Source: Anaerovibrio lipolyticus (lineage in GTDB: Bacteria > Bacillota > Negativicutes > Selenomonadales > Selenomonadaceae). From it: DNA of 64,000 nt. The position numbers and the translations under genes are program-made. Positions within the stretch are counted from its first letter, which is position 1, and each line of letters starts with the position of its first letter. The notes beneath the pieces are model-generated. The model saw nothing but the letters and a program-made list of their open reading frames with translations, was not told the DNA's origin and ran no database searches. Below are positions 27,978 through 35,808 of this stretch, in pieces. The stretch is from NCBI RefSeq assembly GCF_021531495.1, contig NZ_JADYTY010000002.1, forward strand, positions 1 to 64,000. Reading direction: 5' to 3'.

Positions 27978-28024
27978 AGAAAAAGAGCCATGATATCTGC
28001 CCAAAATGGCATTATCATGACTCT
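27978..28024 (-). terminator. terminator after the coiled-coil gene
   Basis: Arms AGAGCCATGATA and TATCATGACTCT (one mismatch) followed on the minus strand by CTTTTTCTT. It ends the rsmD-coaD-coiled-coil transcript. Confidence 0.75.
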
Positions 28025-28079
28025 CCCTAGTATTAGCACAACATCCCACCCCTAGAGGTTGGGAACATAGGACACCTGG

Positions 28080-28718
28080 TTATACTTTTTTGTTAGCAGA
28101 ATGAATCTGCTCCTTGGCCTGATTCATAGCCTGCATTACGCCGCCCACATCGTTGTGAATGGCATTGATAGCAGAATTCATATTAGCCAGTACATGGTCA
28201 AACATCTGCACAGCATAACGCTCAGCATCTTCTTTCAGCTGCTTTACATAAGCCTCGTTTTCCTCCCGCTGCTGCTTCACATAGGCATCGGTTTCTTCTC
28301 TCTGCTGCTGTACCCAGGCAGTCGTCTCATCCTGAAGCTTCTTGACACTTTCCTCAGTCTGATTCTTAACATTCATAGCTTCCTCTTTGGCCTGAATTAC
28401 CAGGACATTTTCATCCACGGTTTTCTGGGCAAAAAGCTTAGCCTTATCAATAATCTCCTGAGCTTCCTTATTGGCTCTTTCAATAATCTGGTCTGCTTCA
28501 TTCTGAGCCACACTAATAATTTCATCCCTGCGATGGCACACTTCCAGAGCCTCGCTTACCTCCCGGGGAATCTCGTTACGAAGATTATCCATCAAATGAA
28601 AAAGCTCATCATCCTTGACCAGTACCTTTTCCAAAAGAGGAACTCTATGTGCCCCAGACACATAATTCTCAATTTCGTCTATTGCCGCATCAATTTTCAG
28701 CATAGCTTCTTCATTCAT
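28080..28718 (-). CDS. coiled-coil protein linked to coaD
   Basis: A 212-residue, almost wholly helical protein. Residues ~60-180 are a long charged coiled coil with near-repeats of YVKQQREENEAYVKQ and WVQQQREETDAYVKQ. The part QNEADQIIERANKEAQEIID resembles the DivIVA or ATP synthase b-subunit style, and such genes are often labelled ATPase without basis: no Walker motif is visible. It follows coaD closely, an arrangement I believe recurs in Negativicutes. A structural or division-related role is a guess. Start at the ATG after AGGGTGGT. Confidence 0.7.
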   Translation of the reverse strand: MNEEAMLKIDAAIDEIENYVSGAHRVPLLEKVLVKDDELFHLMDNLRNEIPREVSEALEVCHRRDEIISVAQNEADQIIERANKEAQEIIDKAKLFAQKTVDENVLVIQAKEEAMNVKNQTEESVKKLQDETTAWVQQQREETDAYVKQQREENEAYVKQLKEDAERYAVQMFDHVLANMNSAINAIHNDVGGVMQAMNQAKEQIHSANKKV

Positions 28719-28744
28719 AGATAATACCACCCTTTATTCTAAAA

Positions 28745-29218
28745 TCAAATTCTACTCTTCAAATATCTATATACATTGTGAGGTACCAGTTTGGAACAAT
28801 TCCCGCCAAATCTGATAATCTCCCGCACCACAGAGGAACTAAAGCTATTGTACTCCGGCTTCCCTAACAGGAACATGGTATCCAGCTCCGGATGCATGGC
28901 CTTGATAATCTGAGCCTGCCCCTGCTCATATTCATAATCTGTTACTGAGCGAAGGCCCCGAACTATCACCTGAATATCTTCCTTGATCATATAATCAGCC
29001 AACAGGCCGTCAAAGGAGATTACTTTGATATTATCAAGATGATCTGTGGCCTGCGCCAGCAGGTCAATACGCTCCTCCACAGACAAAAGAGGCTTCTTGC
29101 GGATATTGTTAAAAACCCCTATATAAACCTCATCAAAAATATGGGAAGCTCTCTGAAATATATCAATATGTCCAAGGGTAACCGGATCAAAGCTGCCCGG
29201 ACAGATGGCTCTTTTCAT
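28745..29218 (-). CDS. coaD: phosphopantetheine adenylyltransferase
   Basis: A 157-residue enzyme of CoA synthesis. Seen: CPGSFDPVTLGHIDIFQRA with the TxGH nucleotide site, GLRSVTDYEYEQGQAQ and the C-terminal SSSVVREIIRFGG. The ATG at 29218 is taken; a TTG two codons earlier overlaps the rsmD stop. The rsmD-coaD pair is conserved. Confidence 0.97.
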   Translation of the reverse strand: MKRAICPGSFDPVTLGHIDIFQRASHIFDEVYIGVFNNIRKKPLLSVEERIDLLAQATDHLDNIKVISFDGLLADYMIKEDIQVIVRGLRSVTDYEYEQGQAQIIKAMHPELDTMFLLGKPEYNSFSSSVVREIIRFGGNCSKLVPHNVYRYLKSRI

Positions 29219-29224
29219 ATGCAA

Positions 29225-29782
29225 TCAACCTTCCTCTACAGGCAGATGATAAAAATTTATCTGAGTTGTTTTGCCATATTGCTGCTTTTTGACCAGTTGC
29301 AGACTAGTGGTAGCTGGCAATTCCGGCTCATCGCCGCCGTACTCCATGATCACAATGGCATCTGGAGCCAGCAATTGGCTATTCTCCAACTGCTCCAAAG
29401 CCCTGTGGGCCAATCCCTGATGATAGGGTGGATCACAGAATACCAGGTCAAATTGCTGGCCTGCCGTCTCCAATCTGCGAAGCTGGGCAAAAACATCTCC
29501 TTTGAGAATCTGGCACTTATCTGCCAAGCGGGTATGCTTGGCGTTATCCGCAATAATCTCTGTGGTAGCCTTGTCTATAAAGGTACAGCTATCCGCTCCC
29601 CTGCTTAGAGCCTCCAGCCCCAAACCTCCAGTACCAGCAAAAATATCCAGCACTCTGCCGCAGGCATCACTGCCTAGAATACTAAATAGGGATTCTTTTA
29701 CCCGGTCAGATGTAGGACGGGTACTCATTCCCTTGGGAGTTTTCAAATTGCAGCCCTTGGCCGAGCCTGTAATAATACGCAT
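29225..29782 (-). CDS. rsmD: 16S rRNA (guanine(966)-N(2))-methyltransferase RsmD
   Basis: A 185-residue Rossmann methyltransferase. Seen: RPTSDRVKESLFSILG, the SAM loop LDIFAGTGGLGLEALSRGA and the catalytic DLVFCDPPYHQGL. Start set at the ATG giving MRIITGSAKG because GAGG precedes it; the TTG four codons upstream overlaps that site. First gene of a three-gene unit with coaD and the coiled-coil gene. Confidence 0.95.
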   Translation of the reverse strand: MRIITGSAKGCNLKTPKGMSTRPTSDRVKESLFSILGSDACGRVLDIFAGTGGLGLEALSRGADSCTFIDKATTEIIADNAKHTRLADKCQILKGDVFAQLRRLETAGQQFDLVFCDPPYHQGLAHRALEQLENSQLLAPDAIVIMEYGGDEPELPATTSLQLVKKQQYGKTTQINFYHLPVEEG

Positions 29783-29848
29783 AATCAACCTCAAATTTAA
29801 ATTTCACACTCTATTTTAACATATTTGAAGCTAATGGTGAATAGAAAA

Positions 29849-30676
29849 TTAATACAATTTTTCTAAGACATCATCATCAATCTTAAAGGTATGCTCGGGA
29901 GCAGGATAGCTGCCAGCCTTAACCTCTCTATCATAGGCCTGGAAGGCTTCCTTCATAGCTCCCCCCAGCTCTGCAAAGTGCTTCACAAATTTTGGTGTAT
30001 ATTCGCTAAACAGCCCCAACATATCCTGATAAACCAAAATCTGTCCGTCACAGCCAGCTCCCGCACCAATACCGATGGTAGGAATATCCAGCTTCTTGGT
30101 AATCATATCCGCCAGCTTGGCAGGAATACATTCCAGAACCACGGCAAAAGCACCAGCCTCCTGAATAGCCAAAGCATCCTCAATCAGTTTCTGAGCACCG
30201 GCCTCGGTTTTACCCTGAACACGATTGCCACCTAATGCGTTAACAGACTGAGGAGTAAGGCCCAAATGTGCCATAACAGGAATACCTGCATCTGTAATAG
30301 CCTTAATCTGAGGACATACTGCAGCGCCTCCTTCTAGCTTAACAGCATTGGCCCGGCCTTCCTTCATCAAACGGCCTGCATTCATTACGGCCTGCTCTAC
30401 AGACACCTGATAAGACATAAATGGCATATCAATAACCACCATAGTATTATGACAAGCTCTGGCTACAGCATGGCCAAAGGTAATCATATCCTCCATAGTA
30501 ACGGAAATGGTATCAGGCAGTCCCAACATAACATTTCCCAGAGAGTCCCCTACCAGAATACCATTAATACCAGCTTCCTCCTCCAGCTTGGCGGTGGAGT
30601 AATCATAGCAGGTAAGCATGGAAATCTTCTCACCCTGCTGCTTCATCTTCAAAAAGGTTGCTACTGTATTCTTCAT
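29849..30676 (-). CDS. panB: 3-methyl-2-oxobutanoate hydroxymethyltransferase
   Basis: A 275-residue TIM-barrel enzyme making ketopantoate for pantothenate and CoA. Seen: [37 protein letters not shown] and the [20 protein letters not shown] region. It directly follows the DUF2520 gene (30 bases apart), the probable next enzyme of the pathway; panC and panD are not in the window. Confidence 0.96.
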   Translation of the reverse strand: MKNTVATFLKMKQQGEKISMLTCYDYSTAKLEEEAGINGILVGDSLGNVMLGLPDTISVTMEDMITFGHAVARACHNTMVVIDMPFMSYQVSVEQAVMNAGRLMKEGRANAVKLEGGAAVCPQIKAITDAGIPVMAHLGLTPQSVNALGGNRVQGKTEAGAQKLIEDALAIQEAGAFAVVLECIPAKLADMITKKLDIPTIGIGAGAGCDGQILVYQDMLGLFSEYTPKFVKHFAELGGAMKEAFQAYDREVKAGSYPAPEHTFKIDDDVLEKLY

Positions 30677-30706
30677 AATATATCTTCCTTTCTTATCAAA
30701 ATCGAC

Positions 30707-31609
30707 TCAATTTCTATACCCTTTGAGTCTGCTATATTCCTCTGCCAATAATTGGCTATAGCTGTTATCCAGCAAATCTCTCATGGCTTTTTCCTGATAA
30801 TCAGCTTTGCCCTTTTTAGCAACTTCCATCAGTCTTTCTGACAAAAGCAGGTACAGCAGTCTATCCTTTGGCTTTTCCAGCACAGATAAGTGCTTGGCCA
30901 CTGTGGAAACATCTCCTCGCTGTACTGGTCCTGTCAGTGCCTTAACAGGCCCTACCTGAGCCACATGCTTGGCATTACCCAGAAAAATCTTCTTCAAAGC
31001 ATCCATAGCTGTTTCTGGCTGAAACCCACATTCCATCAGCATAGCCTGAGCCTCAGCAAAAAGAGCTACTACCTGATTGCTGACAATGGAAGCTGCAGCA
31101 TGATACTTGGGCTTGCATTTAGAATCAATAACCTGCACCTTAAGGCCTGTACTTCTTAGCCATTTCAGCATATCATCCAGCCTGGAAGCTGTTCCCTCTA
31201 AGGCAAAAAAAACATCCGTTAATTCCCTGTAGGAGTGATATTTATCACTTACAGCAAATAACGGATGAACTGAGTATCCACAGGCTCCCCGAGCCTCTAT
31301 ATCAGGAAAAGTCTCACCGGCAGCTGCAGCACCGCTAGCGTGACACAGTATCTTCCCTCGAATCGATTCTTGGCACAATTCCCTATATATCTGAGGAATT
31401 ATTCCATCCGGAACAGTCAAAAACAATATATCACAAGCCTCCAGCAGCTTTGCTGGTACATCATAAACCCGGCTGTTGGTGAACTCCGCTGCCTCCTGGG
31501 CAGATTGAATATTGCGGCTATAGTAACCTGCAACTTCTACACCATGTTCACAAAAATACTTGCCTAGGGTAAAACCTACCCTGCCTGCTCCAATAAAACC
31601 AATTTTCAT
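30707..31609 (-). CDS. Rossmann/DUF2520 protein, probable ketopantoate reductase
   Basis: A 300-residue NAD(P)-binding protein: dinucleotide loop MKIGFIGAGRVGFTLG at the start, a Rossmann domain to about residue 130 with the SGAAAAGETFPDIEARGACG stretch, then a helical DUF2520 domain (AAASIVSNQVVALFAEAQ). The sequence is not classical PanE. PanG-type ketopantoate reductases known from Francisella, Enterococcus and Clostridioides fill the panE gap, and the link to panB suggests the same job. That is inference from context. Start at the ATG after AAGGTGGTGAT. Confidence 0.8.
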   Translation of the reverse strand: MKIGFIGAGRVGFTLGKYFCEHGVEVAGYYSRNIQSAQEAAEFTNSRVYDVPAKLLEACDILFLTVPDGIIPQIYRELCQESIRGKILCHASGAAAAGETFPDIEARGACGYSVHPLFAVSDKYHSYRELTDVFFALEGTASRLDDMLKWLRSTGLKVQVIDSKCKPKYHAAASIVSNQVVALFAEAQAMLMECGFQPETAMDALKKIFLGNAKHVAQVGPVKALTGPVQRGDVSTVAKHLSVLEKPKDRLLYLLLSERLMEVAKKGKADYQEKAMRDLLDNSYSQLLAEEYSRLKGYRN

Positions 31610-31800
31610 ATATATCACCACCTTCATACCCGGATGAATTGGCGATTCAAGAAAAAGATAGTACAGTTCCTGCACAGCCAAGGCTGTAATGAATACCGTC
31701 CATCGTTGTCATATTAACACATACTATTGCAAAAGTAAAGTACAAGGCAAACAAGAAAAAACACCCCCATGCATAGTACATAGAGATGTTTCCAGAAAAA

Positions 31801-32202
31801 TTATGCTTCTACCTTAGGAATGCGCTTATCCATACCCTTAATATGGCCCTGAAGCCATACAGCCAGAAAATCAATAATCTCCAAGAGACCTGCCTGCTGA
31901 TTTTCATCAATATTCTTTAAATCATAGGATTCCAACTTTTCGATAAACTGGGTATGCTGATGCATCTGGCTAAATCGCTTGCCATAGTTTATGCTCTTCA
32001 TATACTCTTCTTCATGACCAAAATGGTACTTGGTATAATCCTTCAGTTCCTCAAGAACATCTGCAATTTCATCATATTTGTCCATCTTGAACTGATTTGT
32101 CAGCAATTCATAGGCTCTATTGGCAATTTCAAAAAGCTTGGCATGCTCTTCATCAATCATGGGAATGCCAGTATGATATTCTTCTGTAAATTCGTATTTC
32201 AT
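31801..32202 (-). CDS. bacteriohemerythrin
   Basis: A 133-residue single-domain hemerythrin. The di-iron ligands are visible in order: His10 region EEYHTGIPMIDEEHAKLFE, YHFGHEEEYM, MHQHTQFIEK and the C-terminal WLQGHIKGMDKRI. Such proteins bind oxygen or nitric oxide and protect anaerobes' iron enzymes. It stands alone. Confidence 0.93.
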   Translation of the reverse strand: MKYEFTEEYHTGIPMIDEEHAKLFEIANRAYELLTNQFKMDKYDEIADVLEELKDYTKYHFGHEEEYMKSINYGKRFSQMHQHTQFIEKLESYDLKNIDENQQAGLLEIIDFLAVWLQGHIKGMDKRIPKVEA

Positions 32203-32303
32203 AAAAAAACCTCCCCAATCAGATTTATATCTTCATACCCTTATTATACACAAATTTGAGCAAAAATCCATTATTCTGGTAAACATTTTTTCAAAAAATT
32301 TCC

Positions 32304-32332
32304 TTGACATCCTCTCATCTTATCTGTATAAT
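32304..32332 (+). promoter_or_regulatory. consensus promoter of tRNA-Gln
   Basis: TTGACA, exactly 17 bases, TATAAT: a full match to the vegetative consensus, 35 bases before the tRNA. Confidence 0.9.
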
Positions 32333-32367
32333 ATTCATTGTTGTGATTGAGCAACGGAACTTCATAT

Positions 32368-32443
32368 AGGGGTATCGCCAAGTTGGTAAGGCACTGGATT
32401 CTGAATCCAGCATTCGTAGGTTCGAGTCCTGCTACCCCTGCCA
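32368..32443 (+). tRNA. tRNA-Gln (anticodon CUG)
   Basis: A complete 76-base cloverleaf with encoded CCA. Acceptor arms AGGGGTA/TACCCCT, D stem GCC/GGC, anticodon stem CTGGA/TCCAG with loop TTCTGAA (anticodon CUG, reads CAG), T stem GTAGG/CCTGC with loop TTCGAGT. It is a single-gene unit with its own promoter and terminator. Confidence 0.95.
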
Positions 32444-32452
32444 TTGAGTATT

Positions 32453-32479
32453 AACCGCTTCTTTGGAAGCGGTTTTTTT
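32453..32479 (+). terminator. terminator of tRNA-Gln
   Basis: A 9-bp stem AACCGCTTC/GAAGCGGTT with a 4-base loop and seven T residues on the plus strand, 10 bases after the tRNA. Confidence 0.9.
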
Positions 32480-32548
32480 GTGTCCAAGAAAACAGGGAGC
32501 ACTCCCAGCACAAACCAGAAATACTCCCCTAAAATATATTATTCTATT

Positions 32549-33415
32549 TTAGAACCGCTTAGGCTGAACAAACAAGGCCTTAATGGTAATATTAACCTTC
32601 TTAACCACCATGCCTGTCATATACTCCACATCCTTGCGAACCTGAGTCTGCAGCTTCTGTACCAAAGTAGGAATATGCTTGCCGTAGGTAATAACTACCT
32701 CACAGCCAATAACGATACCAGCTGATTCAAAACCTACTTCCCCATCCCCTTTGTAGACATGCTCTATCTTTACATCAGCTACCTTGGTAATATTCTCTCC
32801 GTCTACCAGCAGCTTGCGAACAATAGCCTTCAAGGCCCAGTCATCAATAATCAGCTTGCCATAATAGCTGAATACGGGACGTACAATGGATTTTTCTCCT
32901 AGAGTCCGCCGTCTATCCCCATCTCCTCGCTTCTTCTTCAAGAAAGAGTTTATAGGATCTACCAGATAACCAGAAAAATGTGGCTTCAATTCGATGGTTG
33001 GTACAGGAATAATATGCTTGCCCTCCCGCAATCTATGGAAGCGAGCCTTCTCCATTTCAGACTGAGTAGCAATTTCCTCAATATGCACAAAATGGGAAAT
33101 CTCTGGCAGTTTCAGCGCTTTGGCTATTTTTCGTGCCATATTCTCGGATGTACCCAGAATAAGAATCCGCACGGGCTTAGTTTCTTCAATTGCTTTGCGT
33201 ACTTCCTCTGCATGACCTGGCAGCACAAAGATAGCTCGCTTCACAGCCAGTACCTTATTCTGCTCCCGCTTGGCAGATTTACCGGCAATTATTTTGCCGT
33301 CCTTTATCAGCAGGCCATCATCAATAATGGCATCTGCCTGGTTGTTATGGGCAACCAAAAGAGCACGATGACTTTTTCCGGTGCCACTTGGCCCCACTAA
33401 AGCTATAACCTCCAT
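32549..33415 (-). CDS. P-loop protein fused to an Asp23/Gls24-like domain
   Basis: A 288-residue protein. The N-terminus has a Walker A GPSGTGKSHRALL and a P-loop kinase-like domain to about residue 165; a basic linker with KKKRGDGDRRRTLGEKSIV follows; the C-terminal ~100 residues (LIIDDWALKAIVRKLLVDGE, then VVITYGKHIPTLVQKLQTQV and MTGMVVKKVNITIKALFV) look like an Asp23/Gls24 domain. Start chosen at the ATG giving MEVIALVGPSG, preceded by GGAGGG. I do not know its substrate. It ends the ymdB-PHP gene run. Confidence 0.75.
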   Translation of the reverse strand: MEVIALVGPSGTGKSHRALLVAHNNQADAIIDDGLLIKDGKIIAGKSAKREQNKVLAVKRAIFVLPGHAEEVRKAIEETKPVRILILGTSENMARKIAKALKLPEISHFVHIEEIATQSEMEKARFHRLREGKHIIPVPTIELKPHFSGYLVDPINSFLKKKRGDGDRRRTLGEKSIVRPVFSYYGKLIIDDWALKAIVRKLLVDGENITKVADVKIEHVYKGDGEVGFESAGIVIGCEVVITYGKHIPTLVQKLQTQVRKDVEYMTGMVVKKVNITIKALFVQPKRF

Positions 33416-33485
33416 AGTACCCTCCATTTTCTATATCCAGAAATCCAATCTTGTCTATTTGCAGCATCTTGCTAGAAGAACCCCT

Positions 33486-34313
33486 TTATAGCTCAGGCTC
33501 TCTGTATAGTTCCTCAGCATAGCAATCCTCTACTACAAATTCTCCTATCTGCCGAGGCCATCTGCCTGGTATGCCGTGAAAATCAGAGCCGCCAGTTACC
33601 AGCAAATGATATTTTTCTGCCAGCTCCAGATACCGCTTGGTATCCTCCTCATCATGCTTAGGATAAATAGCTTCAATGCCCTCAATACCGTTTTTCAACA
33701 GCTCCTCCACCAAAGCATCATTATGTATCAGCTTAGGATGGGCCAACACCGGCGTACCACCGCTATTCTTTATCAAATCAATGATTTCCTCTGCCTCCAA
33801 ACGATAATGAGACACATAGGCAGGCTTGCCCTTTTCCAGCAACTGCTCAAAGGTATCCTTGACACTGGCACAATATCCCTTCCGCACCATAACCTGAGCA
33901 ATATGAGAACGGCTAATGGAGGTACTGCCATCGGCAATCTCCAATACATCTGTCTCAGATATATCATAACCCAAATTCTGCAGCTTTTCCACCATAGTAG
34001 AAAATCTCATCCACCGGGCTTCTACCACATCGTTTAACCGCTCCACCAATTCCCTATTATAAATATCAACATTATAACCAAGAATATGAATCTCGCTGGT
34101 ATCATGATGGGCACTAAATTCTATACCAGGAATAATTTTGATACCTGCATTAGGATACAGTCCTGTTTCATACAGCTGACAAAGTCCATCTACTGTATCA
34201 TGATCAGTAATTGCTATAAAATTAAGACCTGCTTCTTTCGCTGCCTGAACCAGCTCCTCCGGCGTTAACAAACCATCAGAACAGCTGGTGTGCATATGCA
34301 AATCGCTTGACAT
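33486..34313 (-). CDS. PHP domain phosphoesterase
   Basis: A 275-residue PHP-domain metal-dependent phosphoesterase. Metal-binding motifs are visible in order: DLHMHTSCSDG, AITDHDTVDG, IPGIEFSA, VLAHPK and VTGGSDFHG. Relatives include 3',5'-nucleoside bisphosphate phosphatases and the RNase AM type that trims 5' ends of rRNA. The link to rny and ymdB would suit an RNA-end or nucleotide role, but the substrate is inferred only. Confidence 0.88.
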   Translation of the reverse strand: MSSDLHMHTSCSDGLLTPEELVQAAKEAGLNFIAITDHDTVDGLCQLYETGLYPNAGIKIIPGIEFSAHHDTSEIHILGYNVDIYNRELVERLNDVVEARWMRFSTMVEKLQNLGYDISETDVLEIADGSTSISRSHIAQVMVRKGYCASVKDTFEQLLEKGKPAYVSHYRLEAEEIIDLIKNSGGTPVLAHPKLIHNDALVEELLKNGIEGIEAIYPKHDEEDTKRYLELAEKYHLLVTGGSDFHGIPGRWPRQIGEFVVEDCYAEELYREPEL

Positions 34314-34405
34314 TAATCATACCTCGCTAACAAGGAAAAATATATTTTACACTCACTACTTATTCGCCAAAAAACCAAAAAATCCTGCTTTATTCATAAA
34401 TATAT

Positions 34406-35182
34406 TTATTCTGTAATAAAAATACGCTCTATATTCACTGTTTTTTTAGTGGCAGTATCAATATCCATTACTACAGCAGAATACACAGCCGGCCCCTCTG
34501 CCACATTAAATCGGGCTGGCATACAGGTGGTAAACTTCTTAATAATAATCTCTGGCTCTACCCCCAGTACGGAATGCCAAGGGCCTACCATACCCAAATC
34601 TGTAATATAGCCGGTACCCTTAGGCAATATTCTGGCATCAGAAGTCTGAATATGAGTATGAGTGCCAACTACCGCCTGCACCCTGCCATCCAGATAAAAG
34701 CCCATAGCCATTTTCTCTGAGGTAGTCTCTGCATGGAAATCCAAAACAAAAATATCTGCCTCATTGCCGATTTCCGACAAAATATCCTCAATTTTCTGGA
34801 AAGGACAATCCATATCCGGCATAAAGGCCCGGCCAGAAAGGTTGATTACAGCCACGTTGGCGCTGCGGAAAGGATAAATACACCAGCCCTTCCCTGGCGC
34901 TCCCTGTGGATAGTTGGCAGGTCGTACCAGATAAGGCTCTTGGTCAATAAAGCCATATACCTCTCGATTATCCCATATATGATTGCCAGAGGTAATAACA
35001 TCGGCTCCTCCCCGCAACAACTCATCCATAGATTTGCGGCTGATTCCCTTGCCACCAGCAGAATTTTCGCCATTCACAATAACCATGTCCACATTATATT
35101 TTTGACGCAGTTCTTTTGTATATCTATCAAAGGCTTTGCGGCCAGTACGTCCTACCACATCGCCTACAAGCATAATCTTCAT
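34406..35182 (-). CDS. ymdB: YmdB family metallophosphoesterase
   Basis: A 258-residue calcineurin-like phosphodiesterase of the TIGR00282 family. Metal-binding motifs: VGDVVGRTGR, VNGENSAGGKG, TSGNHIWDNRE, DFHAETTSEK and VGTHTHIQT. B. subtilis YmdB hydrolyses 2',3'-cyclic nucleotides, and affects biofilm choice. AAGGAGAT lies before the ATG at 35182; the preceding gene stops 13 bases upstream. The usual rny-ymdB pair is here split by an unknown gene. Confidence 0.92.
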   Translation of the reverse strand: MKIMLVGDVVGRTGRKAFDRYTKELRQKYNVDMVIVNGENSAGGKGISRKSMDELLRGGADVITSGNHIWDNREVYGFIDQEPYLVRPANYPQGAPGKGWCIYPFRSANVAVINLSGRAFMPDMDCPFQKIEDILSEIGNEADIFVLDFHAETTSEKMAMGFYLDGRVQAVVGTHTHIQTSDARILPKGTGYITDLGMVGPWHSVLGVEPEIIIKKFTTCMPARFNVAEGPAVYSAVVMDIDTATKKTVNIERIFITE

Positions 35183-35195
35183 CCTAATCTCCTTG

Positions 35196-35705
35196 TCAAT
35201 ATACCATAACCCGCCCTTCCTCACGGATGCCTACCATATTTTCCCCAATGTGATTTTCCCGCAGGAAACGAATACGATAATCTATCATTTCAGACTGAGC
35301 CTCTACAGCATCTTCATCCAGATTTCTCACTCCATCTGTCAGAAGCAAATCGGCAAAATTTTCTCTTACCAAGGTAACCAGCATGTCTATTTCGGTCTTG
35401 GTAAGGCTGTCCAGATCTCTAAATATATGCAAGGCTCTTGTTTCATAAAAGAAAGCCATTCTGGCTCCCTGTATTCCTTCAAGCTCATGATAAAGTCTCA
35501 AGCTGTCTGTCAACAGTTGATTTACCTTGGTCATCCTCTCCTCAGAGGGCTTCTGACTCAGGGTAAAATCCAGCCATATTCCCTCCTCTTTGCTGTCCAA
35601 TGTAACCTTCCCCATTTCTGGGAAGCAAATCAGCAGGGAGGCTACCAGCTGGATGCTGTCCATAGATGCCTCACTAGTGGTTTTACGATTTTTCTTAAAT
35701 TTCAT
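35196..35705 (-). CDS. uncharacterised protein between rny and ymdB
   Basis: A 169-residue soluble, mostly helical, acidic protein. The N-terminus is basic (MKFKKNRKTTSE), the middle has LTKTEIDMLVTLVRENFADL, and the C-terminus has a charged MIDYRIRFLRENHIGENMVG. I recognise no domain. GAGAGGAGG precedes the ATG. It begins after the rny terminator and runs into ymdB with a 13-base gap, so it probably leads the ymdB operon. Confidence 0.7.
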   Translation of the reverse strand: MKFKKNRKTTSEASMDSIQLVASLLICFPEMGKVTLDSKEEGIWLDFTLSQKPSEERMTKVNQLLTDSLRLYHELEGIQGARMAFFYETRALHIFRDLDSLTKTEIDMLVTLVRENFADLLLTDGVRNLDEDAVEAQSEMIDYRIRFLRENHIGENMVGIREEGRVMVY

Positions 35706-35762
35706 AATTGGTACCTCCTCTCACAGATATTATGAGAGAATTTTTGCCCAGTGTCTTAAAAA

Positions 35763-35797
35763 AAACAGGCTGCCGCCCCAGGACGACAGCCCAATTT
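35763..35797 (-). terminator. terminator after rny
   Basis: An 8-bp GC-rich stem GGCTGTCG/CGGCAGCC (one G-T pair) with eight T residues after it on the minus strand, separating rny from the ymdB operon. Confidence 0.8.
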
Positions 35798-35808
35798 ATT
35801 TGTCAAAA

